From contig JBBMOL010000247.1 in NCBI GenBank assembly GCA_037954665.1, forward strand, positions 682,001 through 746,000: DNA of 64,000 bases, in the 5' to 3' direction. A program made the translations under genes and the position numbers. Shown here piece after piece: positions 11,290-22,035 of the stretch (position 1 is its first letter; each line of letters starts with the position of its first letter). Under the pieces are notes generated by a model that saw only the letters and a list, made by a program, of their open reading frames with translations, was not told the origin of the DNA and did no database searches. Origin of the DNA: Laguncularia racemosa (lineage: Eukaryota; Streptophyta; Magnoliopsida; Myrtales; Combretaceae).

Positions 11290-12326
11290 TGATGTGCCTA
11301 ATTCCACTTCCAAGCACAATCAAATGACTCAAGAAAACAAGTCTCAAGTCTCATACAAAACCGGTCCACCAAGGAAGCAATTCACGTGACACCTTTGTAG
11401 ATTTTGATGGAAAATGTTGTTCAAATGATTTAATTATAATCTCTATTGGTAAAATTAACCAAGTAACCACAATAAGGATTGAAATATCTCATGGAAATCA
11501 GATCAAAGAAATCAATAAAACCATGAAATCCACTTTCCCTTTCAATTACAAATTCACGCCAACATTAAAAATGAAATATGTAATTCAAGTGCTCAAGGAA
11601 ACAATCAATCTTACAAGATTGTTGTCCATGAAATAGAACCACAAATATGTCCAAGAAAGATCCAAATCTACCTTAGATATGACTCACTAGAGAAGAAATG
11701 AACATACAACAAAGTTGAATTGATATGACTCACAACTTGCCTTCGTCGCACTCGCCACAATTCCAATTCTTGGGTTGAAATTGATAAGAGTTTGGAACTA
11801 AGGAAAGAACCCTAATTCACACGTGAAATGTGTCTCTCAAATCTATAAAAATTGGCCTTCTCAAACCCTCTTTTAAGCAAGTATTTATACTTGCTACTCC
11901 TAGGGTTAAAAGTGGTCAAAATTACAAGTTTGCCACTTTTAAGGTGGCTAGCCCAAAATGAAAATTACAAGGAAATAAAAGTGTCCCAAAACCAAATACA
12001 ACCAAAATAGTTCATAAAAGAAGAAATATATAAAAGAAATGGTCTTCAAGATGCTGGTCTTCTATAGGATCTATCGGCCTAGCTCATTGCCGGTTCAGGT
12101 CGATCCATGGATAACCTACAAGCTGAGTCTGAGGGAGTTTGTCCATTGCCCTATAAAATTTAATAAGTGTGCCTATTGGAAAACACAATACAAAAATAAT
12201 AGAAAAGAGGTTAATATATAAATAATTCTGGGTTCGATCTGCTCAAAATGAGCCCTCAACGCCAAGATTTGAATTCCTTTAATTCTTGCCCTAATGATAG
12301 GTCTTGTCGGATTTTTATTCCTATCA
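11290..12326 (-). repeat. Element C 3' LTR
   Basis: On the + strand TGATGTGCC to CCTATCA. Palindromic TATA region at 11876-11895. Confidence 0.92.
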
Positions 12327-12830
12327 TCTCCTTGGGCCTCAAAAAGATTTGTCCTCAAATCTGGCAGATCAAATGAAATGGAGACTTTGTTTTCTCCTAG
12401 CAATCCATCTGAAGAAGCATCTCTGCAGAATCCCAATATCTGAAATACTACAGCTGGTGATTGTTTTCTCTCCTCCATTTCCAGGATGTATCTCTTCTAC
12501 AACACAAATAATGACCCATTATCCACTGAGGTGTCCCCTATCTCAACCCATTTCACTGATATTGTTTCCTCCTTTTCTAACTCATCTGTATGTCGCTGAT
12601 CCTCATGGTCTTCTAATGGTTGGCCCAACTGCTCATTGTCCTCTGAGACCTCTGAAGGTGAACACAACTGTCTTTGTACATTCTGGCCCTCTAATGATAG
12701 ACTCATCTGACTCTGTTCCTCAGGATACTCCAATGGTTTACTCAACTGCTCGTGAACTACTAGTATCTCTGAAGGAGAACATAACTGACCTTGAACAATT
12801 TGGTTCCCTAGTAGTCTGCTCCTAGCATCC
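12327..12830 (-). pseudogene. Element C PSE-repeat tail and polypurine tract
   Basis: The - strand frame has two clear units (QLCSPSEILVVHEQLSKPLE and QLCSPSEVSEDNEQLGQPLE) and a spacer, then DNGSLFVL, a stop, QMRYILEMEERK and DLPDLRTNLFEAQGDDRN, which runs into the LTR. Purine tract GAGGCCCAAGGAGA abuts the LTR. The tail is homologous to the tail of B. Upstream it joins directly to gag, so the zinc knuckle and protease have been deleted. Confidence 0.7.
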
Positions 12831-13655
12831 TGGAATGAATAAGATTGTCTCTGTCTTTCCACTTTCAAGGCTAACTGTATAACCTCATCAAGTGTACTAT
12901 ATCTCTGAAGCTCAACTACACAAGCTATCCCATACTTCAACCTAGATACAAAACGTGCTAGGGTTTGTTCAAGAGGCTCAACTGATCCACATCTGATCAC
13001 TAGTGTCTCAAACTCCTATACGTAGTCATCCACTGTTTTACCCCCCCTGTCTCAGTATCTAGAGATGCATAAATAGCTCATGCCTGTAGTGTTTCGGTAC
13101 AAACCTATTCCTCAAAACTCATTTCATGTCTCTCTAAGTGTGTATTTCGGTCTCTCCATCCCTTCGCCTGCTGATCACTGTATTCTTCCACCACAAAGCG
13201 GCATACCCTGTGAACTCTACAGTTGCGAGACGTACCCGAAAGTCTTCATCAATCTCATAACACTTGAAAAGACCCTCAAATTGGTCTTCCCAGTCTAGGT
13301 AATCATCGGCGGAACCCCTACCATCAAATGAAGGCATTTGTAGCTTCACACACTCTAGTCCTCGAGGTGGTCTAAATTCCCTGTCCAGGTTTGGATTAAC
13401 CCCAAAATTATCATCTCTGTCTTCCCTAAGAGCATGATAATGTCCTTCTACTCTAGGTGGTACCTGAAGGTTTACCACAAGTGGTGGTGGCAATGTCATC
13501 CTATCAATCCTTGTTGCTAATGTAGCAACAATTGTGGTAAGGTCCCGAAGTTGTTCATCTAGAGTTCTTCCATTTGTATTTCGATGACTTGGTCTGCTAC
13601 CTACTTGGCTATTGGTCTCATTGACAATGCCCCCATTCACACTATCATTTGACAT
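12831..13655 (-). pseudogene. Element C gag (truncated)
   Basis: The likely start is the ATG at 13655 (MSNDSVNGGIVNETNSQ), because D and F start with the same residues; a longer open frame begins at 13721. Capsid-region motifs are VKLQMPSFDGRGSADDYLDWE, GLFKCYEIDEDFRVRL and YAALWWKN. After 13134 the frame is broken, and another frame (13000-12830) gives MIRCGSVEPLEQTLARFVSRL and STLDEVIQLALKVERQ. No zinc knuckle follows. Confidence 0.82.
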
Positions 13656-14774
13656 GTTTGTGGATGCGATTTTATTGAAGTACAAATGTAATCTCAAATA
13701 ACTGTAGCACACTCCCTTCACTTCACCACATCACAATAACACGTTTGGATAACAACACACACACTTGTATACCCATGGTGCAACAAGTCACCAATGCAAC
13801 AAATACTTCTTATCACTTCAAGTAGAGTAGAACAAGTGAAGCACAAATAAATACTTCTAAGTAGTTAAGATATTGAATTCAACTAAGCAAGTGTTTAAGT
13901 AATAATACTCAATAACTTTCACACTTAAATGCTTATATTTGAATTTCAAACTTCACTACTTAACTTCCTTAATTAGCTACGGTTCACACTCACACTTTAT
14001 CTTAATGTGCAGCACCTTACTCCACACAACTCCACAAATTTACACCACCACACACACCTCAATCACGGTGCACTCACTTCACCAATAACTCCCACGGCAA
14101 CAACAACAAATTGCACTCCACTTCTACGACAATGATAACAAACGGCTACAACAACAAATACATTCCACTTCTACGGCAATAATAACAAAATATACTTCAC
14201 TTTCCACAAGTTCTAACTGCAACTCACAACAAAATAGGCAGCAACTCAAATTTGAATTTCAAACCACTTCACTAATTGCAAGCCTTCCTCAATTGGTAAG
14301 TAGTGAATTTCAAATTCAAATAACACTCATTAACTCCCACAACTTAATGGGATGTGTTTGAATTCAAATAGATTCCTTACTACTCAACTCAATGCAAATC
14401 TATAAATTGTACTTCTCTAATTCAGAATTACACAATGGAAATCACAACAACAAGCTACACAACCTCCTTCACGCCACAACTAGTCACGGCAAGAACAAGG
14501 CAATTTTTTCAAGCTCACACAATTGTTAAATTAACAACACTTTTATTCTTCCTTCCTTCCACGAAAATTATTAATCACAAGATGATACAACAACCTTCCC
14601 AATACAACTCCAACAAGCAGCAAATCAAAATTCTAACCAAGGTAATTTCGCAAGTCACAAATTACAACAACATAATTGCGGTTCACAATTTGACTAACCC
14701 TAATTGAAGATGAATATCACAAAATCAAAAAACCATAAATCCCTTCTCTCAACATGTTCTCTGATACCAAAAGA
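13656..14774 (-). other. Element C leader with primer binding site
   Basis: CA-rich on the + strand, similar to the leaders of B and F. The primer site, TGGTATCAGAGAACA on the - strand, is at 14755-14769, five bases from the 5' LTR. No convincing gene. Confidence 0.75.
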
Positions 14775-15811
14775 TGATGTGCCTAATTCCACTTCCAAGC
14801 ACAATCAAATGACTCAAGAAAACAAGTCTCAAGTCTCATACAAAACCGGTCCACCAAAGAAGCAATTCACGTGATACCTTTGTAGACTTTGATGGAAAAT
14901 GTTGTTCAAATGATTTAATTATAATCTCTATTGGTAACATTAACCAAGTAACCACAATAAGGATTGAAATATCTCATGGAAATCAGATCAAAGAAAGCAA
15001 TAAAACCATGAAATCCACTTTCCCTTTCAATTACAAATTCACGCCAACACTAAAAATGAAATATGTAATTCAAGTGGTCAAGGAAACAATCAATCTTACA
15101 AGATTGTTGTCCATGAAATAGAACCACAAATATGTCCAAGAAAGATCCAAATCTACCTTAGATATGACTCACTAGAGAAGAAATGAACATACAACAAAGT
15201 TGAATTGATATGACTCACAATTTGCCTTCGTCGCACTCGCCACAATTCCAATTCTTGGGTTGAAATTGATAAGAGTTTGGAACTAAGGAAAGAACCCTAA
15301 TTCACACGTGAAATGTGTCTCTCAAATCTATAAAAATTGGCCTTCTCAAACCCTCTTTTAAGCAAGAATTTATACTTGCTACTCCTAGGGTTAAAAGTGG
15401 TCAAAATTACAAGTTTGCCACTTTTAAGGTGGCTAGCCCTAAATGAAAATTACAAGGAAATAAAAGTGTCCCAAAACAAAATACAACCAAAATAGTTCAT
15501 AAAAGAAGAAATATATAAAAGAAATGGTCTTCAAGATGCCGGTCTTCTATAGGATCCATCAGCCTAGGTCATTGCCGGTTCAGGTCGGTCCATGGATAAC
15601 CCACAAGATGAGTCTGAGGGGGTTTGTCCATTGCCTTATAAAATTTGATAAGTGTGCCTGTTGGAAAACACAATACAAGAATAATAGAAAAGAGGTTAAT
15701 ATATAAATAATTTCGGGGTCGATCTGCTCAAAATGGGCCCTCAACGCCAAGATTTGAATTCCTTTAGTTCTTGCCCTAATGATAGGTCTTGTCGGATTTT
15801 TATTCTTATCA
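14775..15811 (-). repeat. Element C 5' LTR
   Basis: On the + strand TGATGTGCC to CTTATCA, followed by ATGTG. The palindromic TATA region is at 15361-15380, with one mutated base. Confidence 0.92.
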
Positions 15812-15816
15812 ATGTG

Positions 15817-18342
15817 TATCAATAGCAGAGCCATCAACAAAATCACCATCAAATACAGGTATCCTATTCGTAGACTTGATGATATGTTAGATGAGTTGCA
15901 TGGTTCACATGTTTTCTCCAAAGTAGATCTTAAAAGCGAATATCACCAAATTCGGATGAGAGAGGGGGATGAATGGAAAACCGCTTTCAAAAAACGTCAT
16001 GGACTATATGAGTGGTTGGTTATGCCCTTTGGTTTGAGTAATACTCCTAGTACATTTATGAGGCTGATGAATTATGTACTGAAAGAATTTCTAGGAAAAT
16101 TTGTTGTTGTTTATTTTGATAATATTCTGATTTACAGCAAAAACCTAGAAGAACATGTGGAGCATCTTCGGGCACTATTCTCAGTATTGAGGGTACAATA
16201 GCTATTTGCAAATCTCCAGAAGTGTTCTTTTTACCAAACTGAGTTAACATTTTTAGGTTTTGTTGTATCTGGTTTAGGTGTTAAGGTGGATTAGGAGAAA
16301 GTGAGGGCAATTAGGGAATGGCCAACACCTACCTCAGTTATTGAGGTAAGAAGTTTTCATGGACTTACATCTTTTTATTGACACTTTGTCCATAATTTCA
16401 ATAGTATTGTCAGTCCTCTCACTAAACTGACTAAAAAAAATGTACCTTTCATCTGGAGTGAAAGGGCCTAAAGGAGTTTTGAAGAGGTAAAAGAAAAACT
16501 CACTTGTGCTCTATTATTGGCTTTACCTAATTTTGACAAAGTTTTTGAGTTGGAAGGTGATGCTTCTGGGATAGGAATTGGTGTTGTACTAATTCAGGAA
16601 AAGAGACCCATAGCATATTGTAGTGAGAAGTTGAGTGGTGCAACTTTAAACTATTATATATATGATAAGGAATTTTATTCCTTAGTGAGGGCTCTCATGA
16701 CGTGGCAGCATTATCTCCTCCTGAGAGAGTTTATTATTTATACAGATCATGAATCTTTGAAATATTTCAGGCGACAGCAAAATTTATCTAAACGCCAAGC
16801 TAAGTGGGTAGAGTTTTTGGAAGGTTTTACTTATGTGATAAAGTACAAGAAGGGTAATCAGAATATTGTTTCTGACGCTATATCACGACGGTATGTACTT
16901 ATCACTTATCTTCAGTCAAAACTGCTGGGTTTTGAATTATTGAAAGAATAGTATATATGTGATGAGGAGTTCAAAACTGTTATAGAGAGGTGTTATGGGG
17001 GCAAGATGCATGATGGCTATTGCATGATTGAGGGGTTTCTGTATAAATCAGGAAAACTATGTATTCCTTCTAGATCTATGAGGGAGTTATTGGTGAGGGA
17101 AGCACATGCAGGTAGATTATTTAGACACTTTAGTGAGAAGAGAACCTTAGTCATATTGAGGGAGAATTTCTATTGGAAGGGTATGATAAAGGATGTCCAT
17201 AAGGTATTAGAAAGGTGTGGTATTTGTAAAGAGCTAAAGGGAAGAAAGGTGTACAGGGTGAGTACATACCTTTACCTATACCAGATAAATCCTGGACTGA
17301 TATCAGTACGGATTTTGTGTTGGGGTTACCTAGAACACAAAGGAGAAAAGACACTATTATGGTGGTTGTTGATAGGTTCAGTAAAATGTCACATTTTGTG
17401 CCTTGTCACAAAACAGATTATGCCCTTTTTATTGCTAACATTTTTATGCAGGAAATTGTCAAATTTTATGGAGTCCCACATAGCATAGTGTCAAACTGAG
17501 ACACTAAGTTTCTTAGTTTCTTTTGGAAGACATTATGGAAAATACTAAGTACTAAGCTTATGTACAGTACCTCTTGCCATCCACAGACAGATGCACAAAC
17601 AGAAGTTGTCAACCGTACGCTTGGGAATCTACTCAGAGTAATAGTTGGCAAAAATCTTACTGATTGGGACTTGTGTCTTCCTATTATTGAGTTTGCTTAC
17701 AATAGGTCTACTCATAGTTCAACCAATAAGTCTCCCTTTGAAGTTTTTTATGGCTATAATCCTTCTATTCCATTGGATTTTATAGCAGGACCAGCAACAA
17801 AGGAAGAGAGTCTTAGTGGAGTTAACCGAGCTAGGCAAATTTAGCACATTCATGATAGAACAACTGAACACCTTCAGAAGACCTAGGAATAGCAACGAAT
17901 CTAGGGAAACAAACACAGAAGAACTCATCTTTATAATCCAGGTGACTTAGTCTGGATTAATCTTAGCAGGGACAGGTTTCTACATAAGAAGTCACAAAAG
18001 TTGTCTCCCAAATCAAACCGACCAATCAGGGTTTTGAAGTGCATCAACAACAACGCCTACCGGATAAAGTTACCAAAAGAGTATGGAGTATCAACGACCT
18101 TTAATGTTGTAGATCTATCACCATACTTATCAGACGACATGCATGAAGACCTATCAAATTTGAGGGCAAAGCTTCTAGAAGCTCGAGGAGATGATAGGAA
18201 TCAGACTCCTATAGGACCTATCACCAAAGCCCGAGCTAAGGGCCTACACAACTTAGTTTTGAGAATCTTACATGAGAAACCCAATCCTGAGGAAGCTAAT
18301 TTATTTTCTTCATTCCTACCTTATAATTGTTATGCATTCTAG
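15817..18342 (+). pseudogene. Element H reverse transcriptase, RNase H and integrase (broken)
   Basis: Resumes H's RT at INSRAINK after C. RT motifs are FSKVDLKSEYHQIRM and PFGLSNTPSTFMRL. The catalytic YxDD is YFDN (second Asp codon at 16121 is AAT), which would abolish polymerase activity. RNase H (GDASGIGIGVVL; YTDHESLKYF; VSDAISRR) is followed by integrase with a frameshift near 17290. The core shows STDFVLGLPRT and QTEVVNRT, but the middle SD is SN followed by a stop (17494-17499). The frame ends at TAG 18340, about 150 bp inside the 3' LTR, after LLEARGDDRNQTPIGPITKARAK. Confidence 0.9.
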
Positions 18343-19196
18343 CAGGATCACTTATTAGTCCTACAGGGTGCCAAATCACCTACACTTTCAAGTAAGTCGG
18401 GATACTCATCAGGGCTCAATTCGAAAGTACCCTAAAGACTGACATCCTGAAGACCAATTTCTTTTATATATTTGTCATTTGCGTGGACTATTTTATGTTG
18501 TAATTTCTTTTGAGACACTTTCATTTTTTTTGTAATTCTCATTTAGGACCGGCCACCCTAAAAGTGGCATAGTTGTAATTTTATATACTTTCTAACCCTA
18601 AAGGGAGCAAGTATAAATACTTGCTTAAGTAGGGTTTTTGGGAGGCCAATTTTCAGAAAAAACACTTCACTTTCACGTGAGAGAACTTAGGGTTTCCTCT
18701 TATCAATTTCAATCCCAAGAGTTGAGATTGTGGCAAGTGCAACACTTGAAACTGTGAGTCATATCAATTTCAAATTGTTGTGTTTTCTTTTCTTCTCTAG
18801 TGTGTAATATCTAGGCTTGAATTGGAACATTTCTTGGTCAGATTTGATTCATTATTATTCGAATTAGTGTGCTTAATTGAGTTCCTTTTATACTTGATTT
18901 CTAATCCTCTATTTTACTTGTTGTTGAACCGTGAAAGCATTTGTTGTGGAAAGGGGATCACGGTTGTGCTTTGCTAAATATTCTTGAAGTTCATGTGATA
19001 TTTCAAGTTGAATTAGTGTGTATTGAGGGATTTGATTCATTGTGGTGGATTTGTTCATTATTTATTGATTTTGGATCTCATTGCACCCATTAGGAATCTT
19101 GCAAATTCCTCACATTGTGGAACTAGAATTGTTGATTGTATTTAGGGTTGGTTTTTGTCCCATTTGATTGTCCTTAATCCCCTTTTAGGCGCATCA
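18192..19196 (+). repeat. Element H 3' LTR
   Basis: TGATAGGAATCAG to GCGCATCA, 1005 bp, preceded by the purine tract GCTCGAGGAGA. TATA palindrome AGCAAGTATAAATACTTGCT is at 18606-18625, set between AACCCTA and TAGGGTTT. The first 150 bp are coding for the polyprotein end. It is homologous to the LTRs of B and C in opposite orientation and to E. Confidence 0.88.
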
Positions 19197-19529
19197 ACAA
19201 GCAACATATATCATTCAATTAATACAACATTTGAACTTTTCAATATTCTACATACAATTCATTAAATAGCTACTTAGTAATCACATAAAACAAATAAGGT
19301 AAACACGTACCTAAGATCCTAGCCTTATAAATGCCCGGCCCCAAACTTAAGCTAAGTTGATATCTATATAATCGTCAAGACATCATTCTTAGTACTAATC
19401 TAAAAATAATATAACTCTCTTGATTTCTCTTAATCTATTAGGTTATCTAAGGTCTTATTAATTATCTCGATTATGTAGAACTTGGTTTTAAAAAAAAAGG
19501 TAATTAGATATATAATGATAATGTCTTTC
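19197..19529 (-). repeat. Probable LTR fragment in reverse orientation, left piece (split by D)
   Basis: AT-rich sequence with no coding. It is contiguous with 24619 once element D and its CTTTC duplication are removed. Read in reverse it has a possible TATA (CATTTATAAGG, near 19330-19340). See the entry at 24619-25176 for the reason to suspect a Tekay/Del-type LTR. This identification is weak. Confidence 0.3.
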
Positions 19530-20226
19530 TAATGGGAATCAAGCCTCTTAACCTAGCATTATGAAATCTTCTCGAACATAAGGAACCAAGACATTTCACA
19601 TACTATCTTTATTTATTTGATGTAATTTGTTTTGCATTTAAGTAGGTATATTTGTCTGGTTTACAGGATAGCGAACCAACACACTAATTTCAAGTGTGTA
19701 AGCTATACTTGAAACCTATAAAGACAAGAGGAACTGGCCTTATTTCACTTGCATTTCACTTAGAGAAAACCAGCCATCTTCACCTCATTCCACATGGATA
19801 AATTGGTTCTTCAAGTGCTCCTTAGGATCAATTTTTGCTCTATTTTACATGTTTGTAATTTCTTTATTTAGAGTAGGGTATAAATACTTGTTAATTAGGT
19901 TTTGTAAGGGACTTTTGACACATTGATTTTTAGATATTGAATCGTGAGGGGACACTCCTTTTCATGCAAATACCTCTTCTCATTTCTTCTTGAAGTGCGG
20001 CAAGTGGGGTTTGATTTTGTTGTGTGTAATATCAACAACATCAAATCAATCATAATTCCAACTAGTGCATAACATTTGGTGAGGAATTAGTTCTTTTGTT
20101 CTATCTCTTCTTCACATAAATTAGGGTTCCATTTTTAATTTAGGGTTCATGCCGTTTTTCTTGTTTATTGTTCAATTGAATCTTCAATTGCCTTGTGAAC
20201 TTGTAATCGATCTTAAGCACATCATA
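19530..20226 (+). repeat. Element D 5' LTR
   Basis: TAATGGGAATC to GCACATCA. TATAAATA sits near 19880 in a weaker form of the shared palindrome (GGGTATAAATACTTGT). Confidence 0.88.
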
Positions 20227-20231
20227 ATTTG

Positions 20232-20243
20232 GTATCATAGCAC
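20232..20243 (+). promoter_or_regulatory. Element D primer binding site
   Basis: TGGTATCATAGC, one mismatch from the standard initiator tRNA-Met site, five bases after the 5' LTR. Confidence 0.8.
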
Positions 20244-20702
20244 GATTTTTGTGGAAGGGGAGTTCGTGAATTACAAATTGGGATTTAGGGTTCTTGTCCT
20301 TCCATCTTGAATATCGAAGTTGTGAGAAGTGGAATTGAGTTCTTATGTTGAATTATTCCTTAATTCCATAGTATTTGTGAATTGAAATTCAAAGGAGATT
20401 GAATTAGGGTTCCTTTGCCGTAGATGAATTTGAGGAATCATTGTAATTGGTTTCCAATAGAAGGTATTTGAGTTGATTTGTGCCGTATTATTCATTGTAA
20501 TTTCAGAATTGGAGGTTGTGGTTTCAAAATGTCATCCCTGGGTAGTCATTTTGCCGTGAAGACTTGCCGTAGAGAATAAGGAAATGTTCTGAAATTGAAT
20601 TCAATCATTACTTGTGTAGTTATTGTGTATTAATTACTTTAAATACACTTTAAATAAGCTAGGAATCATTTGTTTTTGTTGCCATGATATTGGTAGTGTG
20701 TG
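20244..20702 (+). other. Element D leader, first part
   Basis: Non-coding leader between the primer site and solo LTR E. It contains repeated short matches such as GCCGTAG and GAATTGAAT. The last five bases (GTGTG) are the target duplication of E. Confidence 0.6.
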
Positions 20703-21730
20703 TGATAGGAATCAGACTACTATAGGACCTATCACCAAAGCCCGAGCTAAGGGTCTTCATAATTTAGTTTTGAGAATCTTTCTTGAGAAACCTAATCTTG
20801 AGGAAGCTAATCTATTTTCTACATCTCTACATTATAATTGTAGTGCATTTCAGTAGGCTCACTTATCAGTCCTATAGGATACCAAATCACCTATACTTTT
20901 GAGCGAGTCAGGATTCTCAACAAGGCTTAATTCAAAAGTATCTTGAAGATCGGCATCATGAAGACTCATTTCTTTTATATATTTCTCCTTTGTATGGACA
21001 ATTTTATATTGTATTTTCTTTTAGGACACTTTCATTTTTTATTGTAATTTCCATTTAGGACCGGCCACCTTAAAAGTGGCAAACTTGTAATTTTTGTCCA
21101 TTTTCTAACCCTAGAAGTAGCAAGTATAAATACTTGCTTATAGTAGGGTTTGAGGAGGCCAAAATTTTCATAATACACTTCACATTTTTGTGAGAGGGCT
21201 TAGGGTTTCCCTTGATCCAATTTCTCTTATCAATTTCAATTTCCAAGAGTTGAAATTGTAGAGAGTGCAACAAAGGGCAATTGCGAGTAATATCAATTCC
21301 TTCTTTGTTGTGTTTCCTTTTCATCACCAGTGAGTCATATCTAGGGTTAATTTAGATGTTCTTGGCTAGATTTTTTATTGCAATTGTGATCAAATATCAT
21401 GTTATGAGATTGATTGTTTTAGTATTTGATATCATCATCAATATTTGAATCATTTGTGACGTGAATGGTTATTGTTGGAAGAGGATAAATCACAGCAATT
21501 AGATCTGTTCTTCTTGGTATAATTCACATAGATTTCACTTGTATTTGTTGTTATTTGGAGAAGTTTAACCTTGTTAGATTGTTGATTGCATCTTTGGACC
21601 TTTGGATTTCATCAAAATTCCAACAGGGTTCACACAATTTCTAGTCCAATTGAACCGTTTTATATGTATGAGTTGGGGTTTGTTTCTTTGATTCATTTGC
21701 ATGTCCTTAGGCTTGGTTTTGAGCACATCA
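20703..21730 (+). repeat. Element E: solo LTR of the H/B/C family inside D
   Basis: Starts TGATAGGAATCAG, ends GAGCACATCA, 1028 bp, flanked by GTGTG (20698-20702 and 21731-21735). No internal domain or second LTR lies next to it. It shares with H's LTR the coding start (GPITKARAKGL), the CCGGCCACC..AAAAGTGGC block and the TATA palindrome (21119-21138). It formed by recombination between the two LTRs of an inserted element. Confidence 0.92.
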
Positions 21731-21735
21731 GTGTG

Positions 21736-22035
21736 TGTTGTGGTGGAAGTGAAGTGAACTGTGGGAGTGTGTGTGTTGCGTGGTTATGTATTGAAGCTTG
21801 TGAGCGTGTGAAGCTACTGAGGTGGTGTGTTGCATTAATTGTTTGTTGCACCATAGGTGTGTGTAAGTGTGTGTTGCCATGGTGTGTGTTATTGTGTTGG
21901 TTGAACTGTAAAGGTGAGTGTGTTGTTGTGTTGTGAATTGGAGAACTTTGTGTCATGGAAAGTGAATTGTTGTTGTGTTTTATTGTGAGTAGTACTGTGA
22001 GTTGATGTTGAGTGATAAAAAAAAATTCTAAAATC
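21736..22035 (+). other. Element D leader, second part, GT-rich
   Basis: Strongly GT-rich (many GTGTG, GTTGTG). The long open frames on both strands here are a by-product of this composition. Comparable GT-rich leaders precede gag in B, C and F. Confidence 0.65.

Larger units (their letters stand above)
11290..15811 (-). mobile_element. Element C: non-autonomous gypsy element (gag only) inside the RT of H
   Basis: LTRs of 1037 bp (11290-12326 and 14775-15811) and target duplication ATGTG (11285-11289 and 15812-15816). The primer site and gag are on the - strand. The interior (12327-14774) codes for gag and a PSE-repeat tail but has no zinc knuckle, protease, RT or integrase. About 29 LTR differences by eye (2.8%). 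LTRs are of the B/E/H family. Confidence 0.93.
1..19196 (+). mobile_element. Element H: decayed host Ty3/gypsy retrotransposon, 5' end off-window, split by elements A and C
   Basis: The RT reading frame is found in three pieces: 1-232, 11151-11289 and 15817 onward. The first ends at the conserved NRPAY and the second resumes at QINPEEARELK. The second ends at KKDGTWRMC and the third resumes at INSRAINK. Between the pieces lie A (with a 5-bp duplication ATATC) and C (duplication ATGTG), so the original open frame can be followed across both insertions. RNase H and integrase follow, then a polypurine tract (GCTCGAGGAGA) and a 3' LTR at 18192-19196. The 5' LTR, gag and protease are upstream of the window, so H's own target duplication cannot be tested. 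Stops, a frameshift and lost catalytic residues show that it is dead. The LTR is of the same family as those of B, C and the solo LTR E, which makes H the closest visible relative of a full-length parent for them. Confidence 0.9.
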
